From assembly GCF_001039355.2 (NCBI RefSeq), contig NW_019776155.1:48948-79246 (forward strand): a DNA stretch of 30,299 nt, in the 5' to 3' direction. Position numbers and translations under genes: made by a program. The notes beneath the pieces were generated by a model, which saw nothing but the letters and a program-made list of their open reading frames with translations, had not been told where the DNA came from and made no database searches. Shown piece by piece: positions 12,450 to 20,220 of this stretch. Origin of the DNA: Lingula anatina (lineage: Eukaryota; Brachiopoda; Lingulata; Lingulida; Lingulidae). The number at the start of each line of letters is the position of its first letter. Positions within the stretch are counted from its first letter, which is position 1.

Positions 12450-12647
12450 TTCAAAACTTGCCTCTCGTCTCTGCTTCTCCTGTGTTTTCAAAGGATTAAA
12501 CGTTAGATTTGCTGATTGCCTTTATGAGAACTTTTATGTTTTTGTCGATTTAGATTAAAAAAACTTGCCTCCAGTTTCTGCTGCTGCCCAGCAATAATTG
12601 TGGAGCATATCAACATCACTATTTAAATAGTCATTTTGCACTAAAAT

Positions 12648-12708
12648 GTCGCCAACATAGTTGGGGGCCTAAGCCCAACAACAAGCACCTCCTGATACTT
12701 GTTGTGAC
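12648..12708. repeat. Cloverleaf element, copy 4 (61 nt)
   Basis: GTC, G in place of the linker A, CCAAC-ATA-GTTGG, GGGC-CTAA-GCCC, A, ACAACAAG with a 12-nt loop and CTTGTTGT, GAC. The loop of the third arm is twice as long as in copy 2 while the stem is perfect. Confidence 0.8.
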
Positions 12709-13245
12709 ACATAAGTACGAATCTCACAGCAAAGATATCCATGGCACAGTACCTTGTTATGGAACTGGCAGTTTTTCACCATGTTAATTGTAAGCAAGAT
12801 TGATTGCTATTTCAAACTACATGTTTATGTATATTACTAAGAACATGCGTTATCATACAAACCTTATAACTGGACAAAAACAAAAACCCTCTTTCTACAA
12901 ATTTTATTAAGATATAACTTATGTTAAAATATAGTAACCAGATTACATTCCCTTTATTAAGTTTTGCTTTGGAAAATAAGCTCAAAAATGACAATGTTTG
13001 AACAACTGCGCACAGATTTCATATAATTTCAGATAACTTTCTCATAATTACAATATATACAAGATTTCATTTTGGTGTTACAAAGGAAAGTAATACAACT
13101 TTAATCACTTATTTGATACAGTCACATTAAGTGACTCCAGATGCATGTCTTTTAGTGAAGTATTTTTTGACATAATATTCTTTCTCTACATTCAAAGTAT
13201 ACAAGATCAACCAACTTTTAACAAACCTTTTGCTGACGTTACTGC
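12709..13245. other. Non-coding stretch, probable ZNF207 3' UTR
   Basis: No gene seen. Minus-strand poly(A) hexamers appear as TTTATT at about 12902 and 12952. If one is used, the ZNF207 3' UTR is about 0.6 kb and excludes the cloverleaf array; if only the distal hexamer near 11218 is used, the array is transcribed in the ZNF207 3' UTR. Confidence 0.35.
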
Positions 13246-13379
13246 TGCACAGATGAGTGAAGATGAAAGGTTTCGGTTATCACATATAATCCAATATTAC
13301 ACAATGTCTTTTCTTAGTCCATTTCAATCACTTACCCCTGTCAGGCAGAGACAGTAGTGTCAGTCCAGCCAGCTACTTA
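13246..13379 (+). repeat. Dispersed repeat, copy A (about 134 bp)
   Basis: Shares long blocks with 14918-15054, for example CAGATGAGTGAAG, TCCATTTCAATCACTTACCC and CAGCTACTTA, with scattered substitutions and small indels in between. It lies just past the ZNF207 stop codon (downstream on the minus strand). The open frame through it on the plus strand is also open in the other copy, but I do not recognise the peptide. Confidence 0.7.
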
Positions 13380-13559
13380 CCGCCGTAGCTCAGGTTGCAG
13401 CAGGCATGTGTGTACAAAAAACACAGCACAGTTACAAACTTTTAAAATCATAATGATAATAGCATATTGGAGACAAGAAATAACACTAAAGCAGTGGATG
13501 TAGAACATGCTAGTACAGGTAACTCAAAGTTCCCCAGTATCCCACTTAGCTCCATGCTG

Positions 13560-14814
13560 TCAATATCTCCCTTGTGCTCCCATCATTGGGGGACGCATCA
13601 TGCCATACCCCATAGGCCCTGGGGGACCTGGAGGTCTAGACCCACCGTTGTTCATCTGGGACATAGGAGGCTGCATCTGACCACCTGGAACAAAAAGATT
13701 TGGGTAAAAATAACTGTCTACCCTCATTCTATTTATCTATCCCACAATATGATAAAGATTACCTTTCATGTCAATGGCTTTTTGATGTTGCTTGTTCTGT
13801 ATGTAAATGGGATAACATAATTTGAACTTAATTGCTCTCTAGTCTTCTCATTTTTGGAGAAAAAAGATATGTGATCACTTTATCTGTTTTCTGTGGCATA
13901 TAAGGGAATATGACAACAGTCCATATACACAGTATAACAGTTCACTGTTATATCTTGGGATACTTCAAACTGCATTTCACTTTGCTCTACCTTGTGGCAT
14001 CCGTGGCATGTTCATCATGGGTGGTGCTGATATTGTAGTTTGAGGCGCCATTTGACGATTCTGATACCTTGGTAAGCTAGCTCGTTTTTCTTCCTAAAAT
14101 ACACAAGAAGTTCCAGTAATGAATCTTCACATTTACATTTATGTGTATTTTTAATGTAGCTTCTTTAGAAAAGATAACTGTACTGATATGCCCTTATCAC
14201 ATTTACATTTATGTGAATTTTTTAATGTAACTTTTTTAGCAAGGACTATACTGAAGTACACTTATCCACTGATGTAAAACAAAACCAGTAACTTCATTTT
14301 GCTGACACCATGATCTTGCAAAAGTTGGCCAACTTAAAAAAACTTCTATTTTATGTAGCCCGAGAGATTTTATTGGCCTAAAGGTGAATCAATTCAAACA
14401 CTCAGCACTATCAGACAGGTATGTACTAATGGCAGTTCTGCAGCACATACAAAATAACACAACACCAATCTCAATAAGGAGGTGTCCTTCAATATCCTTT
14501 TTACACATGCACTTGCTGCAATGCTTGTTTCAATAAACATATATATATATATATATATTACACCTCACCAGAGATATATCCTCCTCAGGGTGGACCAACT
14601 TTGTTGTCATGCCTGAACTCGACTCTGGTTTCTTGACAGTGGGTGCTGCACTGATTGTGGCACTGGGTGCCGTGGGGGGTGCTGACAGGGTGGCAGAGCT
14701 GGAGTAAGCTGGAAACGTGGGCTTCACAGGTCCAGACTGCTGAGAGGAGGTCGGCATGTTTGACATCTTAGGCTTGAAATCGGGGCCAACAGGTGCTGAC
14801 GGTCTAGGCTGTGA
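13560..14814 (-). CDS. ZNF207: BUB3-interacting and GLEBS motif-containing protein ZNF207 (BuGZ), last three coding exons only
   Basis: The minus-strand exons are 14814-14569 (82 codons, phase 0 at both ends), 14093-13991 and 13684-13560, with consensus GT-AG sites and matching phases. The peptide carries the BuGZ landmarks in order: VGPDFKP, then KPTFPAY, the GLEBS segment KLVHPEEDISL followed by EEKRASLPRYQ, a Pro/Met-rich low-complexity tail, and the C-terminus MRPPMMGAQGRY, close to the vertebrate end. In the family this protein binds Bub3 through GLEBS, loads it at kinetochores, binds microtubules and undergoes phase separation. About 157 C-terminal residues are present. The N-terminal C2H2 zinc fingers and the middle Pro/Met-rich exons should lie above 14814 on this strand, but I found none before the next gene. 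A single N at 15342 may mark a collapsed gap. Identity is secure; the gene is incomplete here. Confidence 0.92.
14127..14266. repeat. Tandem duplication of a 70-bp unit in a ZNF207 intron
   Basis: The block TCACATTTACATTTATGTG begins at both 14127 and 14197, and similarity continues through TTTTTAATGTA and the following bases to about 14266. The copies have diverged by point changes and short indels. It lies just upstream (on the minus strand) of the acceptor at 14094. Confidence 0.7.
14539..14559. repeat. (AT)n microsatellite next to a ZNF207 splice donor
   Basis: About ten AT units, ending a few bases from the donor of the GLEBS exon (14563-14568). Confidence 0.85.
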
Positions 14815-14917
14815 CTGAAATTTTGTCATATGTAGCCATTTAATGCATGATCATAATCAGCTCTCTGACTGCTATCAAGAAATGGAATCTGACATTCTTT
14901 TATTCATTTAATGCAGT

Positions 14918-15054
14918 TGCGCAGATGAGTGAAGTTGAAAGTTTTGCATTATTACATATAACCCAATATTACAGGATGTCTTTGATTAGTCCATTTCAAT
15001 CACTTACCCCTGTCAAGGAGAGACAGTAATAGTGTCAGTTCAGTCAGCTACTTA
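14918..15054 (+). repeat. Dispersed repeat, copy B (about 137 bp)
   Basis: The second copy of the 13246-13379 repeat, in the same orientation, about 100 bp upstream (minus strand) of the GLEBS exon. Together the copies bracket the three ZNF207 exons. No inverted termini or target-site duplication were clear. Confidence 0.7.
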
Positions 15055-16924
15055 ACACCTTAAGTATTTAGCATCATAGTCAAAATTAATTGCATGTAAA
15101 CATATATAATGGGGAGTATTGTGCAGATACCCGAATTTTAAAATTTAGAAGATTTCAGGTAACTAAATATTATCAACCAACAAAATGAACCCATTTAAAT
15201 CAGTGTTATCAATGTGAGAGAGACTATCTACACCACTTAGACAAGGACTTCTTTAGAACCGAAACCATTCCAATTTGTGTCATTGTGTCATCAGACATGC
15301 AGATTACAGAAATGCACACAATATGTCAAACACTAATTCATNAATGAACCCCTGAATAAAAAAGCGATGAAAATGGTACCACTTTTCGGACCAATGAACC
15401 TTCGGACCAATGAACCTTCGGACTATCGAGACGCCCCCAAATAAAGATATCATACGAAGAGTTATTATCCCTTTAAGGTGATACAAATAGTTTACATGAA
15501 ATGCTTTATTTAAGCAAACATTGATCATGCATTGTCCCCTTTTTCATACTAACAATGTCAGCTTTACTTTTCTAGTAGAAGAACTAGGCATTTAAAAGGC
15601 AAGTTTGCATTCTCTCGGAGATGGACAGCATTAAATTTGTTGCTATATATCATATCCCATTATGCAGCAATACACTCCTAAATATATCGAAATATGGGAT
15701 AGTAACTCGAATCTTTGATATACTAAATTGAACTAAATTAAAAGAAAAATTGAAACAAATATTCAATAAATTTCTAATTTGTACCTTTGTGCACACTGCA
15801 AAGTAGGGTGCATTCCATGGGGTGCCAATCAGCTTAATTGCTTCATTTTAATGAAAAAGAATATAACCTCAATTATTTTATTTCAACAGAATACTTTCAC
15901 CAATAAATGTTGCATAAGGAAATAACATATATTATTTATGTTACACAGAGTCAAATTGTTTGTAGATAAAATAATTTGATTCCTAGCATTAATTTAAAAA
16001 AATTATAATCATCTTCATCAAAAATTCAGATGCTGATTTACGGCAAAAATTGATTTTGAATAGTCCCTATACTTCTCAATGCCAATGGTGCATTTTCTTT
16101 CTTTTTTTTCATACTTAGAGATATAAAGGGGGGTTTGCACACCTCAGGTATGAGATGAATTAACATTTTAACCTTATTCCCTAGAGATGGCATAAGAAGT
16201 CTATTTGCTATTGCTTATAAATATGGCACATTCTAGTAGGCTAAGCATAATATCCATCAAGTACAACTGTAACACCTTTACATTTACCTCATGTCATGTC
16301 TAAAATAGGGGGACTTTAAAAGAATAGGGTCAACCAGATGTTTTAGGCAGCTAAATGGAAAGCAATCACTGGCCACCCCGAGTTTCAAAGAACATTGGAT
16401 TATAGAAACCATTAATGTCTCCTCGATTTTATCTACAAATGGCGGAGGAATGCTGAGAATAGAGGGAGGGGGGACGGGTTCCAGTGTTCTCTCATAATAA
16501 AAGTGTTAGTGGTGGACTAGGCATGGCATTTTGTATACTATATAATAATTTCAACATTTGATAGAATTCACAAAAATGAATTTACACTCTTTAGGAAAAC
16601 ACAAGGAATGATAAAAGAAAATGATATATTATTTTTTATTCAAAATATCAAATATAAACTACATATATGTATGGTTTTAAACTAGCCTCTACCAGGGCAA
16701 CAGATAGATTTTTCACAAGATATTCACAGAAATATGTCTTTAGATAAATACATGGTCATTTGGTTCTCTGTCACCCTGTAATGAAATCTCAAGGATGATT
16801 ACATGGTTGTTAAATGTTTGCATAACTGCTCAGGCACTGCCACAACAGGCCAAAGCCAAGTCCCCTTGACAGCAATCAAAACAGTTAATTGCCCCAATTT
16901 TAATCACTTGCTCTTTTGTGACAG
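15055..16924. other. Non-coding stretch with a single ambiguous base (N at 15342)
   Basis: No gene, RNA or known mobile element is recognised. It contains an isolated N at 15342 and a short tandem repeat at 15385-15423. The upstream ZNF207 exons, including the C2H2 domain, would be expected here and are not seen. Confidence 0.5.
15385..15423. repeat. 16-bp tandem repeat, 2.4 copies
   Basis: The unit TTCGGACCAATGAACC occurs at 15385-15400 and 15401-15416, followed by the partial unit TTCGGAC. It is CpG-containing in an otherwise CpG-poor area and lies 43 bases from the N. Confidence 0.85.
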
Positions 16925-17094
16925 ATAAAAATAGCCCCTTCATATTGAAGTTAACTGAGGAAGCTCCTGTAGTAGCTCCCAACAGAACGGACACAATGCC
17001 ATCTGTTCATGCAGATTTAATTGCTTCCATCTGGCCAAAAGTTACAGGGTGGCTTTTGGAAAATTTGCCTATAATATCTGCCACTCTGGTAGAG
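16925..17094 (+). CDS. Orphan exon candidate, unidentified
   Basis: A 170-bp stretch between a good acceptor (pyrimidine-rich, TTTTGTGACAG) and a perfect donor (GTAGAG/GTAAGT). It is open in one frame for 56 codons: starting KNSPFILKLTEEAPVV and ending ENLPIISATLVE. It would need phase 1 on the left and leaves phase 0 on the right. I do not recognise the peptide and found no partner exons within a few kb. It may be a chance ORF, an exon of a gene broken by assembly, or a relic. Confidence 0.3.
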
Positions 17095-17994
17095 GTAAGT
17101 TTTAAAGTATGAGGTGCAAAAGGAAGAGAAATTAAATACTATGTAGTACAGTAAAGAAAAGTTTTAATTGGATGTATTTTATAAACACTTGTATATTCTA
17201 AGGCACAGTCAGAAATTATGTTCCAAAACCAAGCTGGACTGTTAGTCGAGGGTCCCCTTGGGGGGGAGTAGAGATTACAATTCCCAGGAAATAAAATCTT
17301 CAATTCATAAATCACAGAAAAAAATACTTAATTTCACTGATAAGTGTTTCAAAAATCCTGAAAATCACGGATCAACGGGTATAATGACTGTTTCATAAAG
17401 GTAAAAAGCTGCATTCAAGAGTCATGGGGAATGGGGTGTTTCACAAATCATGCTAAATAAAGTGGCTTTCATGGATAATGAAAATACCCAATGGGACCGT
17501 CTTAGATATGCAAAGATCGACTTTGTCCTTGAAGGACCCATACATTTTAATGAATAAACCAGCAAGTTCAAGTAGCCCTAAACTATCGATCTAATACCTT
17601 AGATGCCAATATTTTTATGTACTCAGTAAATATTAATGTTTCAATTACTTAAAGCACTCTTTTATAGAACATGCATTATAAAACTTTTACTTCCAAATTA
17701 CATATGATTATTTTCATTAATTATAAGGTAAATTTGTTAAAGGAAACTGCATCTCCCACATCTTGATAAATTTAATAGCATTACCTGCTTTACATTAATA
17801 TGCATAATTATGAATGTTTATTTGACTATGGTACATTATTTCATGAAAATGCAACTACTATGGCAATTGTTAATGGTACATTAAAATACCCCTTCACTAA
17901 ATAATGTTGTGTTATCAATAACCTAAAAAGGCTATCAAAAGTTCTGACAAGTCAGAAGGAATGTTTCTGAAACTTTACATATAAATTCTAAGAA
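17095..17994. other. Non-coding stretch, nothing recognised
   Basis: AT-rich sequence with no ORF of note. The part at about 17225-17510 has uneven composition with runs such as CCCCTTGGGGGGG and several AAATCA/CATG words, possibly a decayed repeat. Confidence 0.35.
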
Positions 17995-18048
17995 ATATAG
18001 ATATAATATTACTATATCTATATCTATATAGATATAATATTACTATAT
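17995..18048. repeat. Direct duplication of a 23-bp AT-rich palindrome-like unit
   Basis: An identical 23-base unit (ATATAGATATAATATT followed by ACTATAT) occurs at 17995-18017 and 18026-18048, a 31-bp period. Each unit is partly self-complementary. Confidence 0.8.
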
Positions 18049-18235
18049 CACAACTTAATAATGTTGTACATAAAATAATGCTTTGGCATAAAAATGAATC
18101 TATAATCTGTCTTGTTATGTAATAAAGTACACAATCCAAAAGTATATAAGATAACACACAAAAGGTTACCATTACATGTATACTGCATATATCTGCTAGT
18201 TTACAAGGAATTTGAAAAATGAATCTAACAACCAG

Positions 18236-18628
18236 TCAGTCAAAAATGCATAGATTTTTACTGAAATCTTCAGAAATTGGGCCACATGAATAAACCACAA
18301 GTGTTGATCTTTGCAAACATAGATGTCTAGTTGAAAATACACTGCAAACAAGAGGGCAGTCTTTCTGCTCTTGTGCATTTAGTTTATGAACAGGTGTGAC
18401 CGTGTGAGGCCCAAGTAGATGAAATTTCCCTTCTGAATCAATGTAGTAATCAAGTTCATCTAAGTATCTAAAACTCCAGGCCATGGTACAGAGTTTTTGA
18501 AGATCGAGCAATAAGGATGGAAGAGGTATGTTGGAATGGGGATCATCAGAGACAGCTATAAGTGAGACTTTCAGTGCTGTGTATTTGCATACAAGACTAT
18601 ATCGGTATCTGAGACTATATCCAAGCAA
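18236..18628 (-). CDS. Unidentified ORF of up to 130 codons downstream of the ACSL exon
   Basis: This is the longest frame in the AT-rich half of the window outside spliced exons. It contains protein-like segments such as LPSLLLDLQKLCTMAWSF, LDELDYYIDSEGKFHLLG and QKDCPLVCSVFSTRH, and ends with TGA near 18236. The start is uncertain: the first ATG gives 130 residues, but coding character is strongest after about residue 18. A different minus-strand frame just upstream (about 18660-18565) is also open and reads plausibly (WHKIKRDCLDIVSDTDIV), suggesting either a frameshift within a decayed gene or two exons. It begins about 95 bp beyond the ACSL stop on the same strand, so it could lie in the ACSL 3' UTR or be an exon of another gene. 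I do not recognise the family. Confidence 0.4.
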   Translation of the reverse strand: MLGYSLRYRYSLVCKYTALKVSLIAVSDDPHSNIPLPSLLLDLQKLCTMAWSFRYLDELDYYIDSEGKFHLLGPHTVTPVHKLNAQEQKDCPLVCSVFSTRHLCLQRSTLVVYSCGPISEDFSKNLCIFD

Positions 18629-18722
18629 TCCCTCTTGATTTTATGCCAAGTCAAGAGAGTTTGGGCTACCGCATATGATTCCCATTTGAAAAGCAAAAAT
18701 TAAATTGTAAGTCAATTACACC

Positions 18723-18860
18723 TTAAGACAATTTTTCATACATTTCTTCAATTTGTTTAGCAAAATGTTTGCGGAGTAGTGGCCTCTTGGCTTTGAATGT
18801 GGGTGTTAGCAGATCATTCTCCACTGAAAACAACTCAGGATAAAGGAAGATATCCTTCAC
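18723..18860 (-). CDS. Long-chain acyl-CoA synthetase, terminal exon only (ACSL1/5/6 type)
   Basis: On the minus strand a strong acceptor (eight T then CAG) precedes a 45-codon reading frame ending in TAA at 18723-18725. It reads VKDIFLYPELFSVENDLLTP, then TFKAKRPLLRKHFAKQIEEMY, the C-terminal signature of ACSL1/5/6-type enzymes: it contains the L(L/V)TPT-KAKRP segment in which the catalytic lysine of the adenylate-forming superfamily lies. The full enzyme activates C12-C20 fatty acids with ATP and CoA at the ER or mitochondrial outer membrane. About 600 upstream residues should follow at higher coordinates, but no further ACSL exon is visible between 18861 and the start of the ASIC-like gene. 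A single N at 19130 may hide a gap. Orthology within ACSL1/5/6 cannot be settled from one exon. Confidence 0.88.
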   Translation of the reverse strand: MKDIFLYPELFSVENDLLTPTFKAKRPLLRKHFAKQIEEMYEKLS

Positions 18861-19255
18861 CTGAAAAAAAATTCAAATCATAAATCAACAAAGTCTTCAG
18901 CAAAATGAACAAATACACGAACTTCTGTCATTCTGAGAAAATAATTGCACTAGTTATTTTACTTAACCCCCTCAACCAATGTTTAACAATATAATCCTGC
19001 ATTTTGATGTCTGTACATCAAAGTGATGGTCATTTGTCATAATTGTAAGGAATCAAATTAGTTTTGATAAACTTCAAGTAATAAAAGTTCTATTTCATGA
19101 ACAGTTACCGTTAACTTAAAGGAAATATTNATGCTAAATCATCTACTTACTGATTTAACGTTTTCTTGGTTAAAATATTTGCGCACACGTTGATTTATTT
19201 AATACTTCTGAAGACCTGTTGGAAAAAATTGCCATTTTTGAAGTAAATTAAACCT
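18861..19255. other. Junction region with a single N at 19130
   Basis: No exon is recognised. Left of the N, sequence is CpG-poor like the rest of the first 19 kb; right of it CpG becomes frequent. It is either a methylation-domain boundary or an assembly join. Confidence 0.5.
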
Positions 19256-19333
19256 ATGTCGGAGAAGATGGTAAGACGTCGCTCTTCTGCATTCGAAGTC
19301 CAAATGGAGACTTTAGAGGAAAACAAAACAAAA
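19256..19333 (+). CDS. Candidate 5' coding exon of the ASIC-like gene
   Basis: ATG at 19256 opens 26 codons beginning MSEKMVRRRSSAFEVQ, ending at a possible donor (AAAAG/GTAAAT); a second donor GTAAGA follows the fifth codon. The hydrophilic basic and acidic content suits an intracellular channel N-terminus. However, it ends in phase 0, while the next channel exon (20221) needs a phase-1 partner, so direct joining breaks the frame. Either a small exon lies between them, or this is not the start. Confidence 0.3.
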
Positions 19334-20220
19334 GGTAAATTTACGAAATTGCAACCAAAAGGCAGTTTAGATATTCTTTAAAAATCATCTGGAAATACGG
19401 AAGAAATTCGAAGAAAAGATATGCTGGATCACAATCGGAGGCGCCTTCTTGGCACGTGTACCATTCAAAAAACTTAATAATTATCACCTAATTATATACT
19501 CGCGCAAACGAGGGAGAATCTTATGTTGATGATGTGTCATTTTAGCACTCAAAGTCATTCTATTCGACAGTGCGTGAGGGTTACTGTACCGGTCATAACA
19601 TTCCTTGACCATTTGAACAGTTGTTTGAGTAATTTCCATCCCAGCCGTACCTTCACTCCAGAATTATTGGATAAATTTGAAGGAAAAGTTACATGTGTGG
19701 AAGGACTATCACGTTTGATATACTGTCAACTCACTTCACAAATGAAGATAAGATTTACTCTCAGGTGACCCTGGTTAAGCATTCATTTTTTAAAAATCAG
19801 CATAACCCTGTGCGCAACAAACAGATTTTCAGTAAAATGACAGTTTTATTTCACCTTAAATAGGGTCATGGAGACACAAAATGTCTCCATCTTTTCACGT
19901 CCCTTCGTTTGACAGGTAGCCGTAATATAATATCTGTGTTCAAGAACTAAAACCAATGCAGTGTGTCGTACATGTATATACCTTTATAGACCCATCAATT
20001 TTATTCCAATTAAACACGCACATATGTGACTTATTATTATCTTGTTATATACAGTGTAATTGGCAAAACTGAACACGAAGCTGATACGATTTGTAGTGAA
20101 GCTATTTTACGTAATTTCATTGCACATTTATGTTACCCCATGATAATGTTCATCATTACACCCTTACATGTATATCAACACCAAATATTGCCTTTATTTT
20201 TATTTATATTTATATTGAAG

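Noticed and set aside
11969-12708. Cloverleaf elements as tRNA genes, hammerhead ribozymes or a CRISPR array
   Set aside because: There are no tRNA A/B boxes, anticodon arm or acceptor stem of 7 bp. The hammerhead core (CUGANGA and GAAA) is absent. Spacing is irregular and the genome is eukaryotic, so CRISPR does not apply.
13145-13357. Plus-strand 70-codon ORF
   Set aside because: The recognisable part is the dispersed repeat shared with 14918-15054, and no splice context or homology is visible. It is kept as a repeat only.
20130-20220. In-frame ATG at 20130 as the ASIC-like gene start
   Set aside because: The added peptide is translated from intron-like AT-rich sequence leading into an acceptor, so the frame is probably open by chance. 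A true upstream exon is more likely.
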